A stretch of DNA of 28,631 bases from Accumulibacter sp964428215 (GCA_964428215.1 CAYRXO010000015.1:1-28631); one strand, 5' to 3'. Shown: positions 15,728 to 25,365, numbered from the stretch's first letter. Notes: generated by a model not told the origin, from the sequence alone. Translations and numbers: made by a program.

Positions 15728-16799
15728 CGTCTTCATCCGGATCATCGTCGGTCACATAGATGACTTGCGTTGCCGAGTCGTCATCGTCCTCCTGCCAGTC
15801 GTCCCACTCGTCACCGTCGGGCCTGTTCTCTTCGGCAGCCGCGGCGAACTGGCGCTGCTCTTCGATCAACTCTGCCAGCGACGCCGGCAAAGCGGAACGC
15901 CAATGCAGCGATTTGCCGCTCTGCGGATGGAGCAGCGCCAGCCGGCAGGCGTGCAGCGCCTGATGCGAGTAGCGTGGTCCGCGCGGCACGCGGCTGGCGC
16001 GCTGCCCATACAGCGGATCGCCCACCAGCGGATGAGCGATCGAATCGAGGTGTACGCGAATCTGATGCGTGCGCCCGGTTTCCAGCGCGCATTCGAGCAG
16101 GGTCGTCGTCAAAAAGGTTTCGACGATCCGATAACGCGTCCGCGCCGGTTTGCCGGCCGCAACGATGGCCATCCGCGTACGCTGCGTCGGATGGCGACCG
16201 ATCGGCGCATCGACCAGACCATCTTTTTCGACCCGACCGCGCACCAGTGCCTGATAGATGCGTTTGACGCTGCGCGCCTGCAATTGCCTGACCAGATGCG
16301 TCTGCGCTGCTAGCGTTTTGGCGACGACCAGCAAGCCGCTGGTGTCCTTGTCGAGTCGATGCACGATGCCGGCACGCGGCACGGCGGCGAGCTGCGGCGC
16401 ATGATGCAGCAGCGCATTGAGCAGGGTGCCGTGCCAGTTGCCGTTACCCGGATGGACGACCAGCCCGGCCGGCTTGTCGATCACCAGCAGGCTCTCGTCC
16501 TCATGCACGATGCGCAGAGGGATGTTTTCCGGCTGCGCCGCTTCGCTGCGTTCGTCGGGCGCTTCGACCAGTTCGACGCGCGCGCCGGCCCATACCTTGT
16601 GCCGCGCTTCGACGATCAGCACATCATCGACGCTCACCCGGCCGGCGCGCAGCCATTGCTGCAAGCGGCTGCGCGAATGCTGCGGCAACAGCTTGGCCAG
16701 CGTCTGGTCGAGGCGCTGGCCATTGCATTCGACGGGCACGCTCAGGGTGATTTTGGGGTTTGCGCTATAATCGCGTCGTTCTGCTTCCCGGGCGGGCAT
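15711..16799 (-). CDS. rluD: 23S rRNA pseudouridine synthase RluD
   Basis: About 362 residues. It isomerises uridines in helix 69 of 23S rRNA (1911, 1915, 1917 in E. coli). The N-terminal S4 RNA-binding domain is at ~27-80 (GQRLDQTLAKLLPQHSRSRL). The catalytic domain has HRLDKDTSGLL with the nucleophile Asp150, plus GRTHQIRVHL. After the domain ends near residue 325 there is an unusually acidic ~35-residue tail (DGDEWDDWQEDDDD, DDDPDEDDVGEQ). The start is uncertain: ATG 16799 is used, longer starts to ~16860 would overlap bamD, and GTG 16739 would truncate the N-terminus. The start region contains a TATAAT box probably used by bamD. Shares its 3' end with pgeF. Confidence 0.9.
   Translation of the reverse strand: MPAREAERRDYSANPKITLSVPVECNGQRLDQTLAKLLPQHSRSRLQQWLRAGRVSVDDVLIVEARHKVWAGARVELVEAPDERSEAAQPENIPLRIVHEDESLLVIDKPAGLVVHPGNGNWHGTLLNALLHHAPQLAAVPRAGIVHRLDKDTSGLLVVAKTLAAQTHLVRQLQARSVKRIYQALVRGRVEKDGLVDAPIGRHPTQRTRMAIVAAGKPARTRYRIVETFLTTTLLECALETGRTHQIRVHLDSIAHPLVGDPLYGQRASRVPRGPRYSHQALHACRLALLHPQSGKSLHWRSALPASLAELIEEQRQFAAAAEENRPDGDEWDDWQEDDDDSATQVIYVTDDDPDEDDVGEQ
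16766..16771 (+). promoter_or_regulatory. Consensus -10 box (TATAAT), probably for bamD
   Basis: A perfect TATAAT lies 80 bases before the bamD start codon. The -35 side is poor (CAGGGT at 17-base spacing). It lies inside the first codons of rluD if rluD starts at 16799, so either the promoters overlap or rluD starts later. Confidence 0.4.
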
Positions 16800-16851
16800 G
16801 ACCGGCGGTTGTCGTCCACCCAACGCTTTTTCTTTTGACGGGCTGCTCATC

Positions 16852-17649
16852 ATGCGTAGTTTAGCGTTTATCGTGACGCTTTTCGTTGCCACCCTGCTGG
16901 CTGGCTGCAGTCTCCTGCCCGAGGAAAAGGACGAAACCGTCGGCTGGTCGGCCAACAAGCTCTATGCCGAAGCGAAAGACGCGCTGAACGAAGGTTCGTA
17001 TCCGAAAGCAATCAAGTATTTCGAGAAGCTCGAATCACGCTATCCCTATGGCCGTTTTGCCCAACAGGCGCAGATCGAAATCGCTTACGCCTATTGGAAA
17101 GATATGGAACCCGCTTCGGCGATCGCCGCTTGCGACCGCTTCATCAAGCTGCATCCGAATCATCCCAACGTCGATTACGTGTACTACCTGCGCGGCCTGA
17201 TCAATTTCAACGAAGACCTCGGTATCCTCGGCGCGATCAGCAATCAGGACATGACCGAACGCGATCCGAAAGGCGCGCGCGATTCCTTCGACGCTTTCAA
17301 GGATCTGGTCACCCGCTTCCCCGACAGCAAGTACACCCCGGACGCGACGCTGCGCATGAAATATCTGGTGCAGGCGCTGGCCTCACTCGAACTGCACGTC
17401 GCCCGTTACTACATGAAGCGCGGCGCTTACCTGGCCGCCGCCAATCGTGCGCAATACGCCATCAAGACCTATCCGGATACGCCGGCGATCGAGGAAGCCT
17501 TGTTCATCATGGTCAAGGCGTATGACCAGCTCGGCCTGACCGACTTGCGCGACGACGCCGAACGGGTGATGCGCAAAAATTATCCCGACAGCGAGTATTA
17601 CAAGCGTGGGCTCGAGCGCACCAAGGAACCGTGGTGGAAACTTTGGTAA
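16852..17649 (+). CDS. bamD: Outer membrane protein assembly factor BamD (lipoprotein)
   Basis: 265 residues. Essential lipoprotein of the BAM complex that inserts beta-barrel proteins into the outer membrane; the older name is ComL. The lipoprotein signal peptide ends in TLLAGC, making Cys19 the lipidated residue. TPR repeats follow (YAEAKDALNEGSYPKAIKYF, then FEKLESRYPYGRFAQQAQIE). Conserved BamD stretches include HPNHPNVDYVYYLRGL and DPKGARDSFDAFKDLV. The length is close to the E. coli protein (245). The ATG at 16852 is fixed by the signal peptide; the Shine-Dalgarno is weak. The gene diverges from rluD as in many betaproteobacteria. Confidence 0.95.
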   Translation: MRSLAFIVTLFVATLLAGCSLLPEEKDETVGWSANKLYAEAKDALNEGSYPKAIKYFEKLESRYPYGRFAQQAQIEIAYAYWKDMEPASAIAACDRFIKLHPNHPNVDYVYYLRGLINFNEDLGILGAISNQDMTERDPKGARDSFDAFKDLVTRFPDSKYTPDATLRMKYLVQALASLELHVARYYMKRGAYLAAANRAQYAIKTYPDTPAIEEALFIMVKAYDQLGLTDLRDDAERVMRKNYPDSEYYKRGLERTKEPWWKLW

Positions 17650-17703
17650 GCCATCGCTCAACCAGCGTCGGCAATCTTTCCCGGCCGCGTCGGGCAATCG
17701 CCG

Positions 17704-19165
17704 TCAGATCGACTGCTTGATCGCCAGCAACGCCTGATTGCGCAAGGTGCGCAACAAGGCCAGTTCCTTTTCGGGCAGGACGATCTCGCCGGCCAGCGCC
17801 CGGTCGGCGTAGATCAAGGCGAGCGGACGGTTCTTGATGCACAGCGGAAAGAGCAGGAAAGTCTCCGAGCTGACCACCCGGCGAAACCAGGCTGGAATGC
17901 GCGCCGCGATCTTCGGCTCGTTGGTGTTGGCGATCAGGATATCGACGTCATTGGCCAAAGCGGCATGAAAGATGTCCGGCGAGAAGACCAGCGAAAAGCG
18001 GAAACGCTTGGCGACTTCCAGTGCCTGCGGACCGAAACCGAAACGTCCCTGCATGCAGTTGCTGCGCGCGTCGCGGATACACAGGATCACCGTTTTGAAC
18101 CCTTTGGCGCGATACATCGTTTCGAGAATGATGCGCAGCACGTCGTTGAGCTTGAAATCGCTGACCAGCGCGGCGCTGACATCCTGGATTCCGGCCAGCA
18201 GGATCACCTCGCCATGTTCGACAAGTGGGCCATCTGCGTCGGCCATCTCGCTCGAGGCATCGTCGACGTCTGCCAGCGTCCGTTCCGGATAGTCGAGTAT
18301 CAGCGTACCGTCCAGGACGTCGTCAACTGCCGCCGGCTCTTCCGCCAGAGACGCCGCCGTCGCTTGCAACTGCCGCCCGAAGCCGGTCTGCCGCCAATCG
18401 ATAGGCAATGAGCGGGCAATCTCGCTGACCTGTTCGATCGCTCTGGCCAGGGAATGGCGCAATTCTGCCTCATCGCAGCCGGCGGCATCGCCGTAACGGG
18501 CGACGACTTTGCACCACTGCGCGCCATTCAGGCTGCCGCCAGCGAATTCGGTACAGATATCGTTGGACAGCGCGGCCAGCAAGCGCAAACGTTCTTCGTT
18601 ATTCGTCGGTCGACGTATCTTTCCGTCCGGCAGCCGGCGCATGCTGTTGACGATCAGGCGTGGGAAACCCCACGAGTGGGCGATGGCCTGACCGATATCC
18701 TCGTAGGATACGCCGAGCACTTCCTGCGCCGCATGCTCTTCGGAAGCATTTTTGTACGCCATCAGCCGCCGGATTTCGGCGTATTCTTCAGGAAAGTAAT
18801 ATTGGCTGAGCAAACGCCCGAGGTGAAAAAACATCGAACAGACAAAAGCCTGTTCCGCTTCCCCCCGAGCCAGCGATTCGGCCGCCAGATCACGGGCCAG
18901 CGCGCCGGCCAGATTGGCGCGCAGAAACTCTTCCTTGAGCTGACTGGCCAAGGACTTGTTCTGTAAATGATCGAAGAGCATCACCGTGATGGCGATGCTG
19001 CGCACCGCGTCCAGCCCGAGAACGACCACCGCCCGCGAGACGGTGCTGATATCGCCGCCACCGACCTGCCGGTAATGCACCGAATTGACCACGCGCAGCA
19101 ATTTGTTGGTCAGCGAATAATCCTTGAGGATGGTATTGGCGACGTCGGAGATGTTTTGCGTCGTA
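17704..19165 (-). CDS. HDOD-GAF module of a Ser/Thr kinase-HDOD-GAF protein (3' part, downstream of a frame break)
   Basis: The 3' two-thirds of a gene whose kinase part starts at 20101. In this frame the HDOD domain begins TTQNISDVANTILKDYSLTN and continues with RVVNSVHYRQVGGGDISTVS and AVVVLGLDAVRS. HDOD domains are catalytically dead relatives of HD phosphohydrolases found in regulators of motility, stress and c-di-GMP-linked signalling. A C-terminal GAF domain (about the last 170 residues, VILLAGIQDVSAALVSDFKL onward) probably senses a small ligand. Sequence before the TTQNISD point in this frame is Arg/Ser-rich nonsense, so this is not a separate gene. Removing one base near 19165 fuses it to the kinase and gives a 798-residue protein. 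No start codon with a Shine-Dalgarno exists at the break. Confidence 0.8.
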
Positions 19166-20101
19166 CCGGCCGTAATGCAGGTTGACCGCGCCGACCGACT
19201 CGGAGAGCGCCGGAAAATCGCTCTTGTGACGCATGCGCCGCAAGAGGAACTCGATCGTGCTCTGCTGCGCGTCCGCCAACTCGACCGTTTTCTCGGGTTG
19301 CAGGTAATCGTCGAGTGCTTGACGCATCTGCGTCGCCGAAGCGAAGCGGTTCGCCGGCTGCCGCGCCAGGGCACGATGAAGCAGATGCTTCAGCTTGTCG
19401 TCGAGCGCGTCGGCCAAGACCGCGGGCAGCGTGATGTCCGCCGAAGCGATTTTCTGCATCATCTGATGAATGTCGCTGCCGCTGACCGCACGCTGGCCAG
19501 CGAGCAACTCGTAAAAAATCAGTCCCACGGAAAAGACATCCGACTGCTCGTTGCTCACCCGCCGCGTGATGTACTCCGGAGCCATATACGCCGGTGTCCC
19601 CGATAACTGTTTGCCGTCTTCCGCGGCGTTGGCGGCACGCGCGGCGATGCCGAAGTCCATCACGCGCGGCACGCCTTTTTCGTCGAGCAGGATATTGCTC
19701 GGTTTGAGATCGCGATGGATGATGCCGGCGGTGTGCGCATGCGCGATCGCCTCGAGGACGCCGCGCAACAAAGGCAGCGCCTTGTCCGCCGTCAGCGCGC
19801 CTTTCTTGATCAACTCGGCCAGATTGCGTCCGGGAACGTATTCGAATACCAGATAGAGGTCGCCCTCCTCCTCGTCGGCCTCGAAGATCGGCACGATGTT
19901 CGGATGACGCAACTGGCTGACCATGCGCGCTTCGTCGAGCAACTGGCGGTTCTGCTGCGCGTCGGCACGCGCAAAATGCAGCGTCTTGATCGCCACCTGC
20001 CGCTGCAGATGCGGGTCGAGCGCCAGATAGACGATGCTTTGCGCGCCGCGTCCCAACTCGCGGAGGATTTCGAAACGGCCAATTCGCTTGTTCAGAGCCA
20101 T
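19166..20101 (-). CDS. Ser/Thr protein kinase domain of the kinase-HDOD-GAF protein (5' part)
   Basis: 312 residues to the frame break. A full Hanks-type kinase: glycine loop GRGAQSIVYLA (18-28), VAIK with Lys39, Glu57 in LLDEARM, catalytic HRDLKPSNILL with Asp131, DFG Asp149, and the APE motif MAPEYI (173-178). All catalytic residues are present, so it should phosphorylate Ser/Thr. After the kinase lobe a linker (EFLLRRMRHKSDFPALSESV) leads into the HDOD domain. The frame then fails: the same frame would continue to 18890 as unlikely Arg-rich sequence. GGGGAG 5 bases before the ATG at 20101 supports the start. Upstream is the DUF3293 gene, 22 bases away on the same strand. Kinase-HDOD fusions are known in betaproteobacteria; targets are unknown. 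Confidence 0.85.
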
Positions 20102-20123
20102 CCACTCCCCTTTCGGAAAGTAA

Positions 20124-20624
20124 TCATTCTCCCTGCGCGGCATCGTCTGCCTGTCGACAGAACGCCGCCGCATCGTCGTCGACCCACAACAGGCGCGGCG
20201 CGCCGCCCTGACGCCCGACCAGCAGCGCCACCTGCCCAAACTGCCTGGCCAGGGCGACGACCTCGCTTTCAGCGACCTGCAGCAGCAAAAAACTGGCTTC
20301 GTCCGGCCAGCAACCGTCATCGGCGAGATTGCACGCCGGCCAATACGCCCAGCCACGCTGCTCGATATCCGCCTGCAGGCGCGCCTGTCGCTGGACATTT
20401 TCCTGCTCGGCGAGCGGCATCCCGGGATTGAAGGCGGTGATGATCGCCCAATCGACCGCCGTCCGGCCGCAGTTTGCTGCCAATGAGCTGCCCGCCTGCC
20501 AGGCGCTCAGCGCGGCATCGAAAGCCGGCTGCGGCGCGCCTACGCGCAGATTGCAGATTCCGTCGGGGGTGCTGACCCGATAGGTCGTCGCCGTGAAAGC
20601 GGCAAGCAGCGCCGGCACGCTCAC
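20124..20624 (-). CDS. DUF3293 domain-containing protein
   Basis: 166 residues. Matches my memory of the DUF3293 family: an early tyrosine-containing ATTYRVSTPDG stretch and the signature DWAIITAFNPGMPLAEQENV, followed by a hydrophilic helical region and a C-terminal beta-rich part. The function is unknown. It starts with GTG, whose bases overlap the rmuC stop (GTGA, 20621-20624), so translation is coupled to rmuC. The kinase gene follows after 22 bases. Assignment rests on recall of the TAFNP signature. Confidence 0.75.
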   Translation of the reverse strand: MSVPALLAAFTATTYRVSTPDGICNLRVGAPQPAFDAALSAWQAGSSLAANCGRTAVDWAIITAFNPGMPLAEQENVQRQARLQADIEQRGWAYWPACNLADDGCWPDEASFLLLQVAESEVVALARQFGQVALLVGRQGGAPRLLWVDDDAAAFCRQADDAAQGE

Positions 20625-21955
20625 CGCTCTTCCGGAGAAACGATCTCGGCCAGTTCGCCGAGGCGCAATTGCGCTTCGTCAGTGCCCAAGGCTTCGACGC
20701 CTTTCAGCTTGCGTTCGATCTGGCGCGTGCGCACGCCGGCCGCTTCGATACTGCGGCTGGCCTGCTCGAGTTTTTTTTGCGTCGCTTCGAGCGCTTCACC
20801 GAACTTGCCGAATTCGGTCTTGATCGCCCCGAGCACCGTCCATACTTCCGACGAGCGCCGTTCGATGGCCAGCGTGCGGAAACCCATCTGCAGACTGTTG
20901 AGCATCGCCGACAAGGTCGTCGGTCCGGCGATACAGATGCGCAACTCGCGCTGCAGGCTTTCGGCCAGCCCCGGCCGACGCAGCACCTCGGCGTACAGCC
21001 CTTCGGTCGGCAGATAGAGGATCGCGAAATCGGTGGTAAACGGCGGCTCGACGTATTTGTCGCGGATTTTTTTCGCCTCCTCGCGCAAGCGCTGCTCAAG
21101 CGCCTTGATTGACAACTCGAGTGCGGCGCCATCGGCACGCTCTTGCGCGTCGAGCAGCCGATGATAGTCTTCGAGCGGGAATTTGGCATCGATCGGCAGC
21201 CACACCGGGCGCTGATCGACGCCACCCAACTCTCGCCCGGGCAGTCGAATGGCAAATTCGACCCGTTCAATGCCGTTCGGCCGCGTCACCACGTTACAGG
21301 CGTACTGATCGACGGTGAGCAGTTGGTCGAGCAAGGCCGCCAGCTGGACTTCGCCCCAGCCACCGCGTGTCTTGACGTTGCTGAGCACTTTTTTCAGATC
21401 GCCGACGCCGGTGGCCAGATGGTGCATTTCGCCCAGGCCGCGATGCACCTGTTCCAGCCGTTCGCTGACCAGTTTGAACGATTCGCCGAGCCGTTGCTCG
21501 AGCGTGGCGTGCAGTTTCTCATCGACCGTCTGGCGGATTTCTTCCAGTTTGCGCGCATTGTCGCTCTGGATCTGCGTGAAACGCTGGTCGACACTGCTGC
21601 GCAATTGCTCGAAACGCAGTTCATTACTGTCGGTCAGCCGTGCCAATTGCTGCGCGAAAGCTTCGAGCTGCTGCCCCTGCAGCTTGCCGAGTTGCGCCAA
21701 TTGCGCCAACAGGTCTTGTGACAGGCGCGACAGCGACTGCGACTGCTCTTCCCGATCGCCGCGGGCCAGTGCCGTCGCTTCGTTGCGTGCCAGCGACAGA
21801 TCCTGGCGCAATTCGCGTTCAATGCCGCTCTGCATGTCGCGCATCCGCTGCAGCAGGATCTCGCGCTGCGCGCCCGCCCGCCACAGCGCGAGCAGCTGCA
21901 GGAAGAGCAGCAGCAGGACAACGATCGCCACGGTCAGCCATTCGTATGCATTCAT
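20621..21955 (-). CDS. rmuC: DNA recombination protein RmuC
   Basis: 444 residues. The family limits inversion between short inverted repeats and is thought to be a nuclease of the PD-(D/E)XK fold. An N-terminal membrane helix is at ~8-28 (VAIVVLLLLFLQLLALW). A long Gln/Arg/Leu/Glu coiled coil spans ~30-190. The RmuC domain then has TRGGWGEVQL, VWLPIDAKFPLEDY with the Asp-Lys pair, and IAGPTTLSAMLNSLQMGFRT. The length and order are standard. It follows the DUF748 gene by 47 bases and overlaps the DUF3293 gene by 4 bases, indicating one transcript. Confidence 0.94.
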   Translation of the reverse strand: MNAYEWLTVAIVVLLLLFLQLLALWRAGAQREILLQRMRDMQSGIERELRQDLSLARNEATALARGDREEQSQSLSRLSQDLLAQLAQLGKLQGQQLEAFAQQLARLTDSNELRFEQLRSSVDQRFTQIQSDNARKLEEIRQTVDEKLHATLEQRLGESFKLVSERLEQVHRGLGEMHHLATGVGDLKKVLSNVKTRGGWGEVQLAALLDQLLTVDQYACNVVTRPNGIERVEFAIRLPGRELGGVDQRPVWLPIDAKFPLEDYHRLLDAQERADGAALELSIKALEQRLREEAKKIRDKYVEPPFTTDFAILYLPTEGLYAEVLRRPGLAESLQRELRICIAGPTTLSAMLNSLQMGFRTLAIERRSSEVWTVLGAIKTEFGKFGEALEATQKKLEQASRSIEAAGVRTRQIERKLKGVEALGTDEAQLRLGELAEIVSPEER

Positions 21956-22002
21956 TGCATGCTCATCTTCAAGGTGGGCAAATGCCGGCGCAAAGCAAGC
22001 GA

Positions 22003-25000
22003 TTATTTCAACGAGAAAACGACACCACTGATCTTGCCTACCGCGGCTGTCTCCGCTTTGCCATCGCTTTTGCCGTCGGCTTTGCCGAGTTTGACGGGTA
22101 ACAGGAACAGCCGCTCGGCCGGAACCGACTTGGCCAGCAAAGCGTCACGCACCGCTTTCGCCCGCCGATCGGCCAGATCGCGCAAATCATCGTCGTCGAC
22201 CGTCGCGTTGGCCAACATCAGCTTCTCCATTTCTTCGACCGGCAGCGTTTTGACCAGGCCGACCATGTTGCGCGGCTTGGGAAACTTCTCGGCCCGATAG
22301 ACCCGTTCGAGCAAGGCGGGATAGTCCTTGCTGCTGATTTCCAGCGGCTCGTTGGCATCGACCGGGGTGCCTTTCTTCGTCAGATCGTTGCGCCGCAAGC
22401 GTTCGACTTTCACATCGATGCGGTCGCGCTTCAGCCCCTCGCTATCGCCATCGGGATCGGCACGCCCTTCGATTTCGAGCTTCAGCGCCGGTCGGTCGAG
22501 CAAGGCTTTGCTCAGCTTGTCGACGTTCGCTTGTGCCGCCGGGGAGACGTCGGCTTTGCCGGCCGCGAATTCGACCTGCGACATCTCCTCGCCGCCGCCG
22601 AAAATCGAGCCGAGCAAGGCAAACGGCGAGGTAACCGCCTTGACCAGCAGATTGACGATCACTTTCACCACCAGGCCGCCGACACTGAATTCCGGGTCGC
22701 TCAACGAACCGGAAATCGGCAGATTGATGTCGATTTCGCCGTTGCGGTTCTTCAGCAAGGCCACCGCCAGCGTCACCGGCAGTTTGGTCGCATCGGCGCC
22801 TTCGACGGCGTTGCCAAAGGTGAGCTGATCGATGAAGAGCCGGTTTTCGGCGGCCAACTGGTCGTTCTCGATCTTGTATTTGACGTAGACCGACAGCTTG
22901 CCCTTGTCGATGGCGTAACCGGCGTACTTGCCGGAATACGGCGACAACGAGGTCAGATCGACGCCTTTGACATCGGCTTCGATATCGAGGAAGGGTTTGG
23001 CCGCCAGCGGATTGACCCGCCCGCTGATGGTCAGCGGAGCGATATTGTCATAGGTGCCGCGCAGATCGACCGTCGCGACGCTATCTGACGCGGTCGACAA
23101 GCCGCTGATCGTGCCGCCGATTTTCTTCAGATTGGCCGAGTAATTCGGCTTGACGAAATTGTCGGTGAATTTGACGTCGCCGCCTTGCAAGGTGACTTTG
23201 CCGATTTTTAGCGGCAGTGGCGGCGGCGCGGCAGCCGTTTTCTCATCGTTCGCCGCATGGCTGTTGCCCGGCGCGGCGGCTTCGTTCTGGCGGACGACCT
23301 GCAGCAGATTCAGCTTGCCCTCCCGGCTGACGATCACGCGGGCAAAGAAATCGCTCAAGGCGATATCGCTGATCGTGACCGCACGCGGCTGCAGTTTGGC
23401 GTCGATACGGCCGACGTGCAGCGACTTCCAGCGGAGGAAGTCGGCGGCGTTCAGCTTGTCGACGGCGAGCACATCGGCGACGGTCAGATCGCCGGCAAAG
23501 CCGCCCTGCAGCCTGGCCGGATCAAAACTGGCGCCCGCCGGCTGACGCAATTGCAAGGCACCGTTGAGCGTGAATTGCCCGCGCGTCAAGTCGATGGTCA
23601 GCCGGTCTTTGAAATACGCTTCCATGGGCAGCAGGTCGACCCCTTTGAGCGCCAGCTTGAGATCCATCTCCAGCGGCACCGCTTTCAACTGACCGCTGAT
23701 ATCGACCTTGCCCTGTCGATTGAGCTTGAATTGCGTCGCCAGCTTGCTGCTTTTGCCTGCTTCGCTCGACAGATCATCGACGGCCAGATTCAATCCCTCG
23801 ATCAGCTGACTGGCAGCCGGCGAGACCGTCGCATCGTCGAAGCGCAGCGCCAGATTCTCAGCACGCAGCTTGCCGATATTTACTTTCCACGCCGGTCGCG
23901 CGGAACTGGCCGCCGGACGACCCGTGCTGCGCAAGGCGGGCAGCGGCACAAAATTCAGCGTGCCGTTGGCCGCCCGTTTGAGTTGCGATTGCGCGTCCTT
24001 GGCAGCGATTTCGTCGATCGCCACCGTTTGCCTGGCCAGATCGAGACGACCGCCTTTGACGGCAACGTTCTGCAGTTTCAGCCACGGCTCGGCGTTCAGC
24101 CGGCATTCGGCGGAGAATTCGGCCGCTTCGCTGGCTGTGCTGGCCAGATTGCGCAGCGTCAGGTTCAAAGCATCCACGTCGGCTTTGAACGCCGCCGCAT
24201 GCGACTCGTCGAGCCAATGCAGCGCGCCATCGCTGATTTGCACTTCGCCCAGCGACCAGCGCGGCACGGTCGCCGCGGCGGCCGGCGGACGATCGGCTTT
24301 CGCCTCGACAGCGGCGCCCGGCCGCTGCAGGAGATCGAGCCAGTTGAGCGTTCCCTGCCGGCTGGCGCGCGCCTGTACCACCGGCGATTCGAGAGACAGG
24401 CGGTCGATGACGAACGACTGCTTGAGCGGATCGGCTGCCGCCAGATCGACCGCCAGGCGTTTGAACGAGAGCAGCGGCGCAGCGTTCGTTTCGCTGATCG
24501 CCACCTCCTTGAGCGCCGTTTTGCCGGCGAGGGACAGATCCGGGTTGCCGTTCTGCCGCCGGAAAGTCAGCTTGAGATCGATGTCGAGGCCACCGCTGCG
24601 CCAAACGACCGGCAAGCGGCTCGGCAGATAGTTGAGGTAACGGCCGATTTGCACATCGTTCAGATCGAGAGCCAGCTCGCTCTCCAGCGACGAAGCAAAC
24701 AGTTTGCTTTTGCCTTTTGCCACCACGGGCGCCTCATCGAAGCGCGCCGAAAAAACCGGTTCGACGAAAATGTCGGTCGCGTCGGGCAGACTGGAAACGA
24801 AGGGCAAGCCGATATTGATTTCGCTGATGCGATGCTTCTCGGCCAACAGGCGATCCTCGAAATCGATGTGTCCATCGCTGATCTGGATGTTGTTCAACGC
24901 AAAAGCCGGCGTCGGATCGTCGTTCTGCGGCCTGGCCAGCCATTCGTCGATCAGATCGGAAAAATTCAGCCGACCATCGGGCAGACGGACGATCCGCAAC

Positions 25001-25365
25001 GCCGGTGCCATCAGACGCAGTTCGCTGACCACCGGCCCGCCGCGCCAGAACGAGCTGTCGGCGACATTGACGTACAGGCGATCAAAGCCGGCGACGGTCT
25101 CGCCGCCGCCTTTTTCCTGGATCGACACCCCGACAATCTCGAGTTCGAGGGTATAGGGATTGAAATCGATGCGCTCGACGTTCAATGGGCGATGCAGGAT
25201 CGCCGACAGCTTGTCAACTGCCAGCGATTTGGCCACCGGTGGCAGGACGAAATAGCCCAGGCCGCCGAAAGCGAGGACCAGCAACAGCAGGCCGACGACG
25301 TAGGTCCACCAGCGACGGGCAGGTTTTTGGTTTGCGGGAGAGGGAGTGTCGATTGCCTGAGTCAT
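22003..25365 (-). CDS. DUF748 / AsmA-like large periplasmic protein with OmpA-like C-terminal segment
   Basis: 1120 residues. One N-terminal membrane anchor (~20-42, TYVVGLLLLVLAFGGLGYFV) is followed by a very long beta-rich periplasmic region with repeats of the AsmA/DUF748 type (PLNVERIDFNPYTLELEIVG, SLESPVVQARASRQGTLNWL, LDLARQTVAIDEIAAKDAQS). This architecture is shared with TamB/YhdP-type bridge proteins implicated in phospholipid transport or envelope assembly; that role is inference here. The final ~200 residues include VEFAAGKADVSPAAQANVDK and LKLEIEGRADPDGD, which resemble a divergent OmpA-like peptidoglycan-binding domain. The ATG at 25365 is chosen because the anchor begins shortly after; the Shine-Dalgarno is weak. 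First gene of the rmuC-DUF3293-kinase run. Confidence 0.85.
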   Translation of the reverse strand: MTQAIDTPSPANQKPARRWWTYVVGLLLLVLAFGGLGYFVLPPVAKSLAVDKLSAILHRPLNVERIDFNPYTLELEIVGVSIQEKGGGETVAGFDRLYVNVADSSFWRGGPVVSELRLMAPALRIVRLPDGRLNFSDLIDEWLARPQNDDPTPAFALNNIQISDGHIDFEDRLLAEKHRISEINIGLPFVSSLPDATDIFVEPVFSARFDEAPVVAKGKSKLFASSLESELALDLNDVQIGRYLNYLPSRLPVVWRSGGLDIDLKLTFRRQNGNPDLSLAGKTALKEVAISETNAAPLLSFKRLAVDLAAADPLKQSFVIDRLSLESPVVQARASRQGTLNWLDLLQRPGAAVEAKADRPPAAAATVPRWSLGEVQISDGALHWLDESHAAAFKADVDALNLTLRNLASTASEAAEFSAECRLNAEPWLKLQNVAVKGGRLDLARQTVAIDEIAAKDAQSQLKRAANGTLNFVPLPALRSTGRPAASSARPAWKVNIGKLRAENLALRFDDATVSPAASQLIEGLNLAVDDLSSEAGKSSKLATQFKLNRQGKVDISGQLKAVPLEMDLKLALKGVDLLPMEAYFKDRLTIDLTRGQFTLNGALQLRQPAGASFDPARLQGGFAGDLTVADVLAVDKLNAADFLRWKSLHVGRIDAKLQPRAVTISDIALSDFFARVIVSREGKLNLLQVVRQNEAAAPGNSHAANDEKTAAAPPPLPLKIGKVTLQGGDVKFTDNFVKPNYSANLKKIGGTISGLSTASDSVATVDLRGTYDNIAPLTISGRVNPLAAKPFLDIEADVKGVDLTSLSPYSGKYAGYAIDKGKLSVYVKYKIENDQLAAENRLFIDQLTFGNAVEGADATKLPVTLAVALLKNRNGEIDINLPISGSLSDPEFSVGGLVVKVIVNLLVKAVTSPFALLGSIFGGGEEMSQVEFAAGKADVSPAAQANVDKLSKALLDRPALKLEIEGRADPDGDSEGLKRDRIDVKVERLRRNDLTKKGTPVDANEPLEISSKDYPALLERVYRAEKFPKPRNMVGLVKTLPVEEMEKLMLANATVDDDDLRDLADRRAKAVRDALLAKSVPAERLFLLPVKLGKADGKSDGKAETAAVGKISGVVFSLK

